DNA of 47,684 bases, from positions 1 through 47,684 of the forward strand of contig JAQVXE010000007.1 of the NCBI GenBank assembly GCA_028709305.1, given 5' to 3'. The translations under genes and the position numbers were made by a program. The notes under the pieces were generated by a model that made no database searches, was not told the origin of the DNA, and worked only from the letters and a program-made list of their open reading frames with translations. Source of the stretch: Bacillota bacterium (GTDB taxonomy: Bacteria; Bacillota; DTU025). Below, in pieces: positions 1 to 8,890 of this stretch. Numbering within the stretch: the first letter of the stretch is position 1; each line of letters begins with the position of its first letter.

Positions 1-83
1 TTTGCGCGGTACACAATGGCCATCCCGCCTTCGCCTATGGTGTCGAGTATGGAGTATCTTCCTCCCAGAATCTCACCGGTCAT
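1..83 (-). CDS. prkC: Ser/Thr protein kinase, PrkC/Stk1 type (N-terminus only, cut by window edge)
   Basis: Only the first 27 or so codons lie in the window, read from an ATG at 83. They give a start typical of Hanks-type kinases: LGGRYSILDTIGEGGMAIVY, with the glycine-rich ATP loop G-E-G-G-M-A-x-V-Y. A strong GGGAGGTGA ribosome binding site lies at about 91-99. The gene starts 4 bp after the stop codon of the upstream penicillin-binding protein gene and belongs to the phosphatase/FtsW/PBP/kinase cluster. By family knowledge the complete protein has a cytoplasmic kinase domain, one membrane segment and extracellular PASTA repeats, but those parts are outside the window. Confidence 0.85.
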   Translation of the reverse strand, partial: MTGEILGGRYSILDTIGEGGMAIVYRA

Positions 84-87
84 CTGC

Positions 88-1494
88 TCACCTCCCAGTT
101 CCGGTCTTAGAGTCAAGAGCTACTTTCAAGATGTCGCCACCTAGGGGTGCGGCTGCAGACCCGCCCGCTCCAGCATTCTCCAGTACTATCGCTACTGCAA
201 TCCTTTGGCTGCCATCTACACCAAACCCGGCAAACCATGCATGGGGGCTGCCGTGAGGGTTCTGCGCAGTTCCAGTCTTGCCTCCAATATCATAGCCCCA
301 TCTCGCTGCAGAGCGAGCGGTCCCGCGCTTCACCGCCTGAATCATCCCGTCGGCAACCACATCAGCCGATGAAGGTGTGATGGCGGCTGCAAGCGCCTTT
401 GCCCTGGTTGTCATGACGGGAGTCCCGTCAGCCGCAGAAACACTGGCTACAAGATGGGGTCGCATCATTACTCCCTTGTTTACAACAGCCGCCGCCATCA
501 TGGCTACATGCATCGGAGTGACAAGGAGATCCCCCTGGCCTATAGCCAACTGCCCGATTGCGTCACCACTGACGCCAGCATCTCGCACCTTAAGATTTCC
601 CGGCGGTGTCGGAACATCCAATGGAATGCTCCTATCAAAGAAGAAACGTCGCAGCTGGTCATGGAGTTTCGGCCCCAGCCTGATTCCAAGTTCCACAAAC
701 GCTGTATTGCACGATACCGACAGAGCATCCCGTAGATCTACCCTTCCATGGGCTCCGGCAGGATCGTGGATAACGGTGCCTCCGGCTCTTGCAAAGCCCT
801 CACACTCGTATATCTCATCTGGGCTCGTCACTCCACAATCGAGCGCTATCGCGGCCACAGCCATTTTTATGGTAGACCCTGGCGGATACATCCCGCACGT
901 AGCGCGACAAACCAGAGGCGAATCATCTCTCGACACTATGCTATCCCAAGCAAGCTCCAATCCTTTCATAGAGTACCACGGGCTGCTTGCAACAGCAAGG
1001 AGTTCTCCGGTTGCTGCATCGACTACGATTGCAGCGCCCCTGCGTCCCCTAAGCGCTGACTCACATGCCTTCTGGATGTCAACATCGATCGTCAACCGGA
1101 CTGTGCAACCGTAGTCAGGCTGGTCTATGAGAGTCGACAGCACGCCCGTCATGTCATACGGCCCGCGCCTGCCCGAAAGCCATACATCATACGCAGCCTC
1201 AAGCCCCGACTTGCCAAGAATGGGGCTGGCATAGCCCACAAGCGGAGCCAGGGAATCCGGCCCACGGTACACTCGCATTGAAAGCCCAGGTCCAACAGAA
1301 TCACATATTACATTCCCATTGCGATCCAGGATCGATCCGCGAACCACATCTCTCTCGAGATTGGCCATGCGAGGATTCTCCGGGCTGGTAGCGAGTTCAT
1401 CAGCCGTTATTGCCTGGTAGTATGTTGCTGCAACAACCAAAATGGCACACCCTGCAATCCATGCCTGCAAGAGCCTGAGTATCCTCTGGTTCAA
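88..1494 (-). CDS. pbpA: Class B penicillin-binding protein (PbpA/FtsI-like transpeptidase)
   Basis: Peptidoglycan transpeptidase anchored by one N-terminal membrane segment (about residues 10-32 of the longest frame, which begins at GTG 1512). All three penicillin-binding motifs are visible in that numbering: SxxK as STIK near 213-216, SxN as SCN near 267-269, and KTG near 412-414. The protein is short for a class B PBP (about 470 residues) and its N-terminal pedestal is small, like the PbpA proteins encoded next to RodA/FtsW. I prefer the TTG start at 1494. It makes a TTGA overlap with the ftsW stop and has a GGGGGCGG ribosome binding site, while GTG 1512 has none. It probably works with the adjacent FtsW/RodA glycosyltransferase, and the kinase/phosphatase pair around it suggests control by phosphorylation. 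Confidence 0.9.
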   Translation of the reverse strand: MNQRILRLLQAWIAGCAILVVAATYYQAITADELATSPENPRMANLERDVVRGSILDRNGNVICDSVGPGLSMRVYRGPDSLAPLVGYASPILGKSGLEAAYDVWLSGRRGPYDMTGVLSTLIDQPDYGCTVRLTIDVDIQKACESALRGRRGAAIVVDAATGELLAVASSPWYSMKGLELAWDSIVSRDDSPLVCRATCGMYPPGSTIKMAVAAIALDCGVTSPDEIYECEGFARAGGTVIHDPAGAHGRVDLRDALSVSCNTAFVELGIRLGPKLHDQLRRFFFDRSIPLDVPTPPGNLKVRDAGVSGDAIGQLAIGQGDLLVTPMHVAMMAAAVVNKGVMMRPHLVASVSAADGTPVMTTRAKALAAAITPSSADVVADGMIQAVKRGTARSAARWGYDIGGKTGTAQNPHGSPHAWFAGFGVDGSQRIAVAIVLENAGAGGSAAAPLGGDILKVALDSKTGTGR

Positions 1495-2810
1495 CTTGGA
1501 CCGCCCCCACACGCTGCAAGACGGCGCCGTGTTGAGCCCAGGAGTATCCCAACGATCGCAAGGCTCGTAACCATGGAGGTCCCTCCGTAGCTTGCCAGCG
1601 GAAGCGTGACGCCTGTAAGCGGCAGCACTCCCAGATTCCCTCCGATGATGACAAAGGCCTGTACAGCTACTATATTGGCAGCGCCCACGGCACCCAATGC
1701 CCAGTAACTTGAGCCTGCGCGCCTAGCACATGAATAGCCATGCCCTACCATCAAAAAGTAGATAGCTATCAAACCAAGGGCTCCAGCTAGCCCGATCTCC
1801 TCGCCAGACGCCGAAAACAGCATATCAGTTACTGCCGCAGGAATCAGCCAAGGAGATCCGCATCCATAGCCCCGCCCGAAAATCCCGCCGCTGGCCAGAG
1901 CGTAGAAAGACTGGGCCATTTGGTACCCTGAACCTGTTGCGTCGGCCCATGGATTGAGCCACGACACGAACCTGACTCCAATGTGGGGAAAGACCTGGCC
2001 TGCCACGATCACGGCACCTGCTCCGATCCCTGCCGACACCAGGACCATCACTCTGTTGCCAGTGGCCACGTAAGCCATTGCCACGCATGATATGTATATG
2101 ACCATTGCAGTTCCTACATCGCGCTGAGCTACAGTAAGGAGCACTACGGCCCCCCACATCAAGATGGCCCGCCGGGCTTCAGCACAACCCCATATTTCCC
2201 TTGCCGGTGCGCGGGTTTTCGTCGCAGGATCAGCCGTGGACAACCTGGAAAAGCCGTCTGCCCCTGCGAGTATACATGCGATCTTGGCCACCTCAGAAGG
2301 CTGGAAGCCCATGTCGCCCAAGAATAGCCATGATCGAGCCCCTCCCCGTTCCTCGCCTACGATCAAGGTGAGCACCAGAAGGGCAATGGATCCGACCAGG
2401 GCCAGGAACCCCAAGCCTTCCAACTTTCGTCGGCTCTGGCAAACAGCAAAAAGCACCATGATAGCAGTTCCAAGCCATATGAAACCCAGCTGGCGCAGGC
2501 CGAGGTCAGGCCTGAGCCTGTACACTGTGGGGTAACCCATCACTACCGCAGCCCCGACCAACGGCAGCAGCACTTCATCTCCCTCGAAATGCCCGGCGGC
2601 AAAGAGAAGATGCGCCAAAGCAAATGGTACAGACGAGGCAAAGCAGTAAGCTACTTCCAGCCCAACAAGCTTTCCATTTCCGCCTAGCGACAGCGAGAAC
2701 CCCGCCATGAGCGACATGAGCATGACTACTCCTATGAGCGACCGTTCAGTATCCCTGGCATGATGCAGAGCAACTGAGGCATTCGGCGCCTGACTGTGCT
2801 CTTCCATCAT
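1491..2810 (-). CDS. ftsW: FtsW/RodA/SpoVE-family lipid II polymerase (SEDS protein)
   Basis: Polytopic membrane protein of 439 residues. Many hydrophobic segments and the C-terminal LPLTGVTLPLASYGGTSM block are characteristic of SEDS glycosyltransferases, which polymerise lipid II into glycan strands. The start ATG at 2810 overlaps the PP2C stop (ATGA), and the 3' end overlaps the PBP start by a few bases, so the three genes are translationally coupled. SEDS proteins act in pairs with class B PBPs, which fits the next gene. The sequence alone does not tell whether this is the division (FtsW), elongation (RodA) or sporulation (SpoVE) version. The neighbours resemble the actinobacterial rodA-pbpA pair. 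Confidence 0.92.
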   Translation of the reverse strand: MMEEHSQAPNASVALHHARDTERSLIGVVMLMSLMAGFSLSLGGNGKLVGLEVAYCFASSVPFALAHLLFAAGHFEGDEVLLPLVGAAVVMGYPTVYRLRPDLGLRQLGFIWLGTAIMVLFAVCQSRRKLEGLGFLALVGSIALLVLTLIVGEERGGARSWLFLGDMGFQPSEVAKIACILAGADGFSRLSTADPATKTRAPAREIWGCAEARRAILMWGAVVLLTVAQRDVGTAMVIYISCVAMAYVATGNRVMVLVSAGIGAGAVIVAGQVFPHIGVRFVSWLNPWADATGSGYQMAQSFYALASGGIFGRGYGCGSPWLIPAAVTDMLFSASGEEIGLAGALGLIAIYFLMVGHGYSCARRAGSSYWALGAVGAANIVAVQAFVIIGGNLGVLPLTGVTLPLASYGGTSMVTSLAIVGILLGSTRRRLAACGGGPS

Positions 2811-3619
2811 GGCCTGGGCCCCCCTGAATCCGAAGCTTGAGAGCCCTCTATAGCCTCCGACGCCGAGAGACTCGAGGAAGGAATATCAGATTCCTCAGTC
2901 CGGACAAGAACTACAGTAATGTTGTCATGTCCGCCACGCGCCCGGGCCAGCCTGACAAGTTCCGTACATGCCTCTCCAGGATCATTCGACATGCTCACCA
3001 TCTGAGCTATCTCATCATCTGCCACAGTATCGTGCAGGCCGTCTGTGCAGAGTAATACAGCATCCCCGGGCATAAGCTGGTGCTCGCCCGTGTCGATGTC
3101 AAGATTCTCAGAAAACCCAAGCGCCCTCGTAATTGCATGTCGCTGTGGATGACATTCCGCTTCTTCAGGGCTGAGCAATCCGGATCTTAGCAACTCGCCC
3201 ACTACCGAATGGTCATCGGTCAATTGAACGAAGGAATCTGCGCGGAGCAGATACGCCCGGGAGTCGCCGACATGGCCAACTCTTAGGACTCCGTTACAAA
3301 GCGTAACAACCGTCAGAGTAGTACCCATTCCCTCGAGCTCATCAAGGTTTCGCGATGCTTGGATCACCCTGCGGTTCGCCTTGTCAATGCAGCTGGCGAT
3401 GTCGAAATCGACTAGGCCTCTCTCCCCATACTCCAAGGCAACAACTTCTATTGCAATCTCGGATGCTACCTCACCGGCCTTGTGCCCACCCATACCATCA
3501 GCCACAGCGTAACATCCGGAAGCAGCAAAATATGCATCCTCGTTACGGTCGCGCACCAGACCCACATCGGTAGCAAACCCAACCAACAAGTCCCTCACCC
3601 CATCCAGGCTAGCATGCAC
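2807..3619 (-). CDS. prpC: PP2C-family protein phosphatase (PrpC/Stp)
   Basis: Metal-dependent Ser/Thr phosphatase expected to reverse phosphorylation by the PrkC-type kinase of this cluster. The PP2C motifs appear in order: TDVGLVRDRNEDAY near the N-terminus, VADGMGGHKAGE, VGDSRAYLL, CTDGLHD and GGHDNITVVLV near the C-terminus. These supply the metal-binding aspartates. At 270 residues it is slightly longer than B. subtilis PrpC, and the last 30 or so residues are Ser-rich and probably disordered. The longest frame begins at GTG 3619 without a clear ribosome binding site. A start at the TTG about ten codons inside, after GGGGTGAGG, is also possible. No membrane segment is seen, so it should be cytoplasmic. 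Confidence 0.93.
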   Translation of the reverse strand: MHASLDGVRDLLVGFATDVGLVRDRNEDAYFAASGCYAVADGMGGHKAGEVASEIAIEVVALEYGERGLVDFDIASCIDKANRRVIQASRNLDELEGMGTTLTVVTLCNGVLRVGHVGDSRAYLLRADSFVQLTDDHSVVGELLRSGLLSPEEAECHPQRHAITRALGFSENLDIDTGEHQLMPGDAVLLCTDGLHDTVADDEIAQMVSMSNDPGEACTELVRLARARGGHDNITVVLVRTEESDIPSSSLSASEAIEGSQASDSGGPRP

Positions 3620-3623
3620 AATC

Positions 3624-3818
3624 TCACACTATGTCATCGACATCAACATCAGGCAAATCGGCCGCTGATGGATCCTTGAAAAGTTGCTGGACGCATGTAT
3701 AATGGGATCTCCCATCGATCGAGGCATCGAGAACGAGCGCCCGGCAGACGTAGTAAAGGAACATGTACAGCGCAGCTACGCAAGCAAGCCTGAAAGCTGC
3801 AAGCGCTACACGGACCAT
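3624..3818 (-). CDS. Small single-pass membrane protein; possible remnant of an FhaB-like protein
   Basis: A 64-residue ORF squeezed between rlmN (7 bp upstream) and PP2C (4 bp downstream). It has an AAGGGG ribosome binding site before ATG 3818. Residues about 5-30 form one hydrophobic helix, followed by a short tail rich in Asp. I recognise no domain. Its position and its N-terminal helix match the membrane anchor of FhaB-type proteins, which in Actinobacteria and several Clostridia-class genomes sit next to PP2C, rodA/ftsW, pbpA and the PASTA kinase. The FHA domain that should follow is absent and there is no room for one. It may be a real microprotein or a decayed gene; tight spacing and a good ribosome binding site favour translation. 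Confidence 0.6.
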   Translation of the reverse strand: MVRVALAAFRLACVAALYMFLYYVCRALVLDASIDGRSHYTCVQQLFKDPSAADLPDVDVDDIV

Positions 3819-3825
3819 GTCTTAC

Positions 3826-4914
3826 TTACCCCTTTCCTAGCCCCTTCACCGGATCGCGTTCACTCTCACGCCGGCCCCACCTGCGCCTCAGCTGGCCACA
3901 GGCTGCATCTATGTCGGCTCCCATTTCACGTCTGACGGTAGTCTCAATTCCTGCAGAACGAAGTATGCTGACAAACACATCGATCGCTTCCCGTGAGGGA
4001 CGAGCAAACCCAGTCTCCTCCACTGGATTGAGCGGTATGATGTTCACATGGCACAGTGTGCCCCTCACCAGCCTCGCCAGGGATTCGGCATGGGCTCTTG
4101 AGTCGTTGACTCCGCCAATCAGGCAGTACTCATATGTAACACGCCTTCCCGTGGAATCCGCATAGTCGGCAGACGCCTCAATCAGCTGGCCAACGGGATA
4201 GACCTCATTTATCTTCATAAGCGAAGACCTCGTGCGGTCATCGGGAGCATGAAGGGACACCGAAAGCGTTACCGGAAGCCCTTCTCGAGCAAGCCTGCGT
4301 ATGCCGGGCACGATTCCACACGTTGAAATGGTAATGCGCCTGTAGCCGATGGAATATCCCCGCTGCCAGTTTATGAGCTTCACGAATTTCAACACGTTGT
4401 CGTAATTGGCCAATGGCTCACCGCTTCCCATCATTACGACTGAGCCGACCCGCCTCTCCTGACTACGAGCGGCAGTATCTAAACCCACTGCCAATATCTG
4501 ATCTACCATTTCGCCACACGTCAGGTTTCTTACAAGGCCTCCAAGGCCTGACGCGCAAAAAGCACATCCCATGGCACAACCCACCTGGGATGAAACGCAC
4601 AGGCTCAGCCCGTAGTCGTGCTCCATCAGAACCGTTTCGACGGCATTGCCGTCGGCCAACCCTATGAGGTACTTGGTAGTGCCTTCAGCCGAAGACTGCA
4701 CCGCCAAAACCTCAGGAGCACGCAAAGGACTTGCCTCTGCGAGCACCCGACGTAGGGAGACAGGGAGATTCGTCATCTCGTCGTATGACGTGACTTGCCG
4801 ACCATGAAGCCACTCGAGAACCTGGTCGGCTCTGTAAGCCGGCTCCCCCAGCGAGGCAAAGAAACTTCTGCACTCTTCGTATGACATGCTCTTTATGTCC
4901 ACAGTCTTAATCAT
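3826..4914 (-). CDS. rlmN: Dual-specificity rRNA/tRNA adenine C2-methyltransferase RlmN
   Basis: Radical SAM enzyme that methylates C2 of A2503 in 23S rRNA and A37 in some tRNAs. The iron-sulfur binding motif is visible as CAMGCAFC (Cys near 113, 117 and 120), followed by the family's glycine-rich SAM region around GSGEPLANYDNV. The second, methyl-carrying cysteine lies in DAACGQL near residue 339. The length of about 362 residues fits the family. The start chosen is ATG 4914 (MIKTVDIK...). The frame is open to GTG 4956, but those 14 extra residues are not family-like. A GGAGG at about 4936 sits too far upstream to decide. In many Bacillota rlmN precedes the PP2C/kinase pair, as here. Confidence 0.95.
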   Translation of the reverse strand: MIKTVDIKSMSYEECRSFFASLGEPAYRADQVLEWLHGRQVTSYDEMTNLPVSLRRVLAEASPLRAPEVLAVQSSAEGTTKYLIGLADGNAVETVLMEHDYGLSLCVSSQVGCAMGCAFCASGLGGLVRNLTCGEMVDQILAVGLDTAARSQERRVGSVVMMGSGEPLANYDNVLKFVKLINWQRGYSIGYRRITISTCGIVPGIRRLAREGLPVTLSVSLHAPDDRTRSSLMKINEVYPVGQLIEASADYADSTGRRVTYEYCLIGGVNDSRAHAESLARLVRGTLCHVNIIPLNPVEETGFARPSREAIDVFVSILRSAGIETTVRREMGADIDAACGQLRRRWGRRESERDPVKGLGKG

Positions 4915-4960
4915 TCCACCAAACCGCCAGAAATCCTCCGTATTTCGACATCGCACGCAG

Positions 4961-4993
4961 CAAAGGCGACCCTACCCCGCAGGGAGGATCGCC
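4961..4993 (-). terminator. Rho-independent terminator after the nucleoside transporter operon
   Basis: On the minus strand GGCGATCCT pairs with AGGGTCGCC (9 bp with one G-U), and an inner CCC-TGC-GGG extends the stem. The hairpin is followed by TTTGCTG. It lies between the last permease gene (ends 5115) and rlmN. A second, shorter inverted repeat (CTTGCCC at 5042-5048 with GGGCAAG at 5057-5063) sits between it and the permease gene. The U-tract is short, so termination may be partial. Confidence 0.5.
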
Positions 4994-5114
4994 TCGCGCT
5001 CCATTTTCACAGCCGCAGGCTCATGTTGCAAGCAGAGGCATCTTGCCCCACGTGGCGGGCAAGCATTGCCGGCCGGCTGGGGTATGAGCGACATCCAATA
5101 GTGGGATGGAGCAA

Positions 5115-6053
5115 TCAGGCACCGTCACGTCTGACATAGGGCTTGCCACTTGCAGCCGGTGGAACCGACCGCCCGATTATTCCTGCCAACGCCGCCATAG
5201 TGACGATGTAGGGCGTCATGATCAGGAACTCGCGAGGGATTGCAGTAAATCCCCAGTTCTGCGCAGTCAGCTGAAGTCCATCCGCAAGACCGAATAGGAG
5301 TGAAGCCCACATAGCCCCAACCGGCGTCCACCTGCCAAAGATGACTGCCGCCAGAGCTATGAATCCCTTGCCTGCACTCATTCCCTCTCTGAAGAGAGAC
5401 AGCTGGCCAAGGGATAGGGTGACGCCTCCCATTCCTGCAAGAAATCCGCTCAACATTACACATAAATACCTAATGCCCGAGACGTTTACTCCTACTGTAT
5501 CGGCAGCCTCCGGGTGTTCGCCACAGGCTCTTATTCTCAAGCCCAGCGGTGTCTTGAAGATCACGATCTGTGCGACTATCACAACTATGAACGCAATGTA
5601 CACAGGAGGCATGTTCCTATAGAAGATATCACCAAGAAGCGGTACATCTTTCAAAAAAGGGATAGTCCATGACGCAAGGCCGGGAACTGGTTCAGTCTGT
5701 CCAGCCCTGTGGAAGATGGCCCTGAGCAAGTAACCTGTTAGGGCGGCTCCAAGTATGTTTATCGCCACGCCTGACACAGTCTGGTTAGCGCGGTGCCTTA
5801 TGCATACCCATCCATGCAAAGCAGCTACTACGGCTCCAGACAAGGCACCCATCCAAAAGCCAAACCATGCGTTGCCAGTTAGGTGGGAGAAGAGAACGCC
5901 CATGAATGAGCCGATCAGCATCATGCCTTCTAACCCTATGTTGACCACGCCCGACCTCTCCGAAAACACGCCGCCCATGGCTGTCAGTATCAGAGGCGCA
6001 GCCAAGGATACAGTCGTAGCCAGGGCATCAGCCATGAAATACAGGAACTCCAT
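5115..6053 (-). CDS. nupQ: ABC transporter permease, nucleoside type (NupQ/YufQ-like)
   Basis: Second membrane subunit of a BPD_transp_2 (RbsC/LivH-like) ABC importer. About 312 residues with eight to ten hydrophobic segments. The early segment [26 protein letters not shown] is the characteristic signature of nucleoside and BMP-family permeases. The start is ATG 6053: the previous permease stops at 6055, and AAGGAGG lies at about 6066-6072. The frame extends upstream to 6125, but that part overlaps the neighbour and is not conserved in character. It is the last gene of the bmpA-nupO-nupP-nupQ unit and should form a heterodimeric channel with NupP, powered by NupO. Substrate class (purine nucleosides) is inferred from family and gene order. 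Confidence 0.92.
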   Translation of the reverse strand: MEFLYFMADALATTVSLAAPLILTAMGGVFSERSGVVNIGLEGMMLIGSFMGVLFSHLTGNAWFGFWMGALSGAVVAALHGWVCIRHRANQTVSGVAINILGAALTGYLLRAIFHRAGQTEPVPGLASWTIPFLKDVPLLGDIFYRNMPPVYIAFIVVIVAQIVIFKTPLGLRIRACGEHPEAADTVGVNVSGIRYLCVMLSGFLAGMGGVTLSLGQLSLFREGMSAGKGFIALAAVIFGRWTPVGAMWASLLFGLADGLQLTAQNWGFTAIPREFLIMTPYIVTMAALAGIIGRSVPPAASGKPYVRRDGA

Positions 6054-6054
6054 A

Positions 6055-7152
6055 CTAACGCGTCTCCTCCTTCCCAGCAACGTCCAGCTTCGCCATCCGG
6101 CGAATTGGGAGCCAGCCCTCGACAATCCCTTCGGCGGCCACCAAGAACACGACTGAGGCCTGGATGATGCCTGCAGTCTCCTTTGGAACCCTGGCCAACA
6201 GCTGCATCATCTGTGAACCTCTGTTCAGCACTCCGAAGAGTGAAGCTGCCGCCAAGATACCGTACGGATTTCCCTTTGCAAGCAACGCTACGGCTATGCC
6301 GTCGAATCCAAAGCCTTCAAAAGCGAACAGATCAAGAAACTTGTACTGAATTCCGCACACCTGTATAGCTCCTGCGAGCCCTGCCATTGAACCGGCAATC
6401 AGCATTGACCTTGCCATGGCGGTCGAAACGTCAATGCCGGCATATCGTGCAGCTTCCGGATTAAGACCCACCGCCCTTATCTCGTACCCCTTCGTCGTCT
6501 TGTAGAGCAGACGATAGATGAGAATGGCTGCAACAATCGCAATGATGATCCCCGAGTTTACCCTGAACTCAGATCCATGCCCGCCCACAAACCTCCATAG
6601 CTTGGCAGCGTCTGCGATTTCCGGACTGTACGGAGATGCCAAATTCGGATCCTTGATCGGACCATTGACTAGATAGTGGGAAAAATACAACGCAATGTAA
6701 TTCATCATGATGCTGTTAACTACTTCATGCACTCCGAATCTAGCCTTCAGGTAGCCTGGAACAGCAGCCCAAAGGCCGCCGGCAACCATTCCCGACAGGA
6801 TGGTAAGGGGTAGATGGATTATGCGAGGCAGCCCAGTGAGGGCATAACCGACGATGGCAGACGCCAGCATACCCACTATCATCTGGCCCTCTGCTCCAAT
6901 GTTGAACAACCCTGCCCGAAACGCCACTGCGATTGAAAGGCCCGTGCATATTAGAGGCGTAACATAGACAATCGTCTCCGAAAGATTCACTGGCGAGCCG
7001 AAGCAACCGCTTAGCAATGCTCTATAGGCATCAAGGGGATTTGCACCTGTAAACAGCATGAAAACCGCCCCTATTGCCAGCCCTACGAGTACTGCAACAA
7101 CAGGGACAAGCAGCTCACGCCACCATGCTTTGCTTTTGCTGTTCATGCTCAT
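6055..7152 (-). CDS. nupP: ABC transporter permease, nucleoside type (NupP/YufP-like)
   Basis: First membrane subunit of the nucleoside ABC importer, 365 residues with a clear first membrane helix at about residues 14-34 and multiple later segments. The block [20 protein letters not shown] is the permease signature shared with B. subtilis YufP/NupP. The start ATG at 7152 overlaps the stop of the ATPase gene (ATGA), so the two are translationally coupled. A second ATG two codons inside is also possible. The next permease begins 1 bp after its stop. No irregularities seen. Confidence 0.93.
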   Translation of the reverse strand: MSMNSKSKAWWRELLVPVVAVLVGLAIGAVFMLFTGANPLDAYRALLSGCFGSPVNLSETIVYVTPLICTGLSIAVAFRAGLFNIGAEGQMIVGMLASAIVGYALTGLPRIIHLPLTILSGMVAGGLWAAVPGYLKARFGVHEVVNSIMMNYIALYFSHYLVNGPIKDPNLASPYSPEIADAAKLWRFVGGHGSEFRVNSGIIIAIVAAILIYRLLYKTTKGYEIRAVGLNPEAARYAGIDVSTAMARSMLIAGSMAGLAGAIQVCGIQYKFLDLFAFEGFGFDGIAVALLAKGNPYGILAAASLFGVLNRGSQMMQLLARVPKETAGIIQASVVFLVAAEGIVEGWLPIRRMAKLDVAGKEETR

Positions 7153-8711
7153 CTGCTCTCGCCTCCTGCCGCCTTGGGCTGCGGGCCGCGCATTGCTCCT
7201 GCCATCATCAAGCCCAGCTCTTCTTCTGTTACAGTGTCGGGATCAACTATCCCAACTATCTCGCCTTCATAGATCACTGCAATCCTGTCTGCCAACGCCA
7301 TGATCTCATCTAGTTCAAGTGAAACAAGGAGAACAGCCTTTCCGTCATCTCTCGCTTCTATCAGCTTTCTGTGAACAAACTCGATGGCGCCGACGTCAAG
7401 CCCCCGTGTGGGCTGAGCGGCCACTATCAACTCAGGCTCCCGCGAAAGCTCTCTGGCAACTATGACTTTCTGCTGATTTCCGCCTGAAAGCGATCCAGCC
7501 GCAACCTTCTCGCTTGGAGTTCGCACATCGAACTGCTCAATCAGCCTGCGCGCCTCCGTATGGATGGTCTCCCAATCAAGCTCTCCACGCCTGCTGAACG
7601 GAGCTTTGTAGTAGGTTTGCAGTATCATGTTCTCTGCAACTGTAAAATCCAGGATAAGTCCGTGGCGCTGGCGGTCAGATGGTATGTGAACCACCCCGGA
7701 TTCGAAGACTTGTCGTGGGGGAACTCCAGTCACGTCACAGCCGTTTATCATGACGCGTCCAGATGCTGGCCGGCGCATACCCGTAATAGCCTCAACAAGC
7801 TCGCTCTGACCGTTTCCATCAACACCCGCAATCCCGAGGATCTCGCCTGCTCGCACTGAAAACGAAACTCCGCGCACTGCAGGAAGCTGCCTGTGATCGA
7901 GCACATGCAATGCATCGACGTCTAGAATGCTCTCGTCTGGGCTTGCAGGGCCCTTTTCAACGACGAGTTCTACGTCACGGCCTACCATCATCCTGGCAAG
8001 CTCCTGCTGGCTAGTCTCGGGCGTCGCAACAGTGCCGATTGACTTGCCCCGCCTGAGCACAGTTACATGATCTGATATGTCGAGCACCTCTTTGAGCTTA
8101 TGGCTAATGAATATGATGGACTTGCCTTGCTCGGTGAGGTTTCGCATGATCTCAAATAGCTCTACTACTTCCTGGGGAGTCAGCACTGCTGTAGGTTCAT
8201 CAAGCACTAGTATTTCAGCGCCACGAAGCAGCGCTTTGAGTATCTCGACTCTCTGCTGCATTCCTACTGAGATATCCATGACTTTGGCATGGGGGTCTAT
8301 GGCCAGGCCATACGCCTCTGATATTTCATTGGCCTTGGCAATGGCACTCTCCATGTCCATGAAAATCCCATGTTTCCTCGGCTCAGCTCCCAGCACAAGA
8401 TTCTCGGCAACAGTAAACGGAGGTATCAACATGAAGTGTTGATGCACCATGCCAATTCCAAGACTAATGGCATCATTGGGCTCCTGGATAGACACGTCTT
8501 TTCCATCGACAAGAACCGTTCCCTCGTCGGCCTGGTACAATCCATAAAGGATCTTCATGAGCGTCGTCTTTCCGGCACCATTCTCTCCGAGCAGCGCGTG
8601 GATTCCGCCCTTGTTAAGCCTGAAATCGACATGGTCGTTTGCAAGAACTCCAGGAAACTGCTTGGTTATGCCGCGCATTTCTAGCACTGGGACACTCTGG
8701 GGCTTACCCAT
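7149..8711 (-). CDS. nupO: Nucleoside ABC transporter ATP-binding protein with two ABC domains (NupO/YufO-like)
   Basis: Cytoplasmic ATPase of 520 residues with two fused ABC cassettes, like RbsA-type sugar and nucleoside importers. The first cassette has Walker A GENGAGKTT (about 42-50), signature SVGMQQR and Walker B EILVLDEPTAVL. The second has the degenerate Walker A typical of the family (GVDGNGQSEL) with a strong signature LSGGNQQKV and GLDVGA in place of a canonical Walker B end. It lies 179 bp downstream of the lipoprotein gene, separated by a perfect hairpin at 8742-8775, and is coupled to the first permease by a 4-bp overlap. Confidence 0.94.
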   Translation of the reverse strand: MGKPQSVPVLEMRGITKQFPGVLANDHVDFRLNKGGIHALLGENGAGKTTLMKILYGLYQADEGTVLVDGKDVSIQEPNDAISLGIGMVHQHFMLIPPFTVAENLVLGAEPRKHGIFMDMESAIAKANEISEAYGLAIDPHAKVMDISVGMQQRVEILKALLRGAEILVLDEPTAVLTPQEVVELFEIMRNLTEQGKSIIFISHKLKEVLDISDHVTVLRRGKSIGTVATPETSQQELARMMVGRDVELVVEKGPASPDESILDVDALHVLDHRQLPAVRGVSFSVRAGEILGIAGVDGNGQSELVEAITGMRRPASGRVMINGCDVTGVPPRQVFESGVVHIPSDRQRHGLILDFTVAENMILQTYYKAPFSRRGELDWETIHTEARRLIEQFDVRTPSEKVAAGSLSGGNQQKVIVARELSREPELIVAAQPTRGLDVGAIEFVHRKLIEARDDGKAVLLVSLELDEIMALADRIAVIYEGEIVGIVDPDTVTEEELGLMMAGAMRGPQPKAAGGESR

Positions 8712-8741
8712 AAAAGTCCCTCCAGTAAGATGGCATTATGA

Positions 8742-8775
8742 TTGGGCGCCAGACCCTGAGGCAGTCGGCGCCCAA
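8742..8775 (-). terminator. Intercistronic hairpin between bmpA-like gene and ABC ATPase gene
   Basis: A perfect 9-bp inverted repeat, TTGGGCGCC at 8742-8750 and GGCGCCCAA at 8767-8775, with a 16-nt loop. No T-run follows on either strand, so it is more likely a 3'-end stabilising or partial attenuation hairpin than a full terminator. Such structures between a binding-protein gene and its membrane components often let the binding protein be made in excess. The rest of the 179-bp gap shows nothing else clear. Confidence 0.5.
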
Positions 8776-8890
8776 CCTCAGATTGCATTAGGTTCGCGCT
8801 GCTTCATAAGCAACAACCTGACTCACGGTTCTCCGCTTGTTCGAATCAGATTAGAGAACCACAGTCGAAAACCATTGCCACATTCCTTGC

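Noticed and set aside
377-1114. 245-residue plus-strand open frame
   Set aside because: It lies fully antisense to the penicillin-binding protein with all its motifs, has no ribosome binding site and no recognisable domain.
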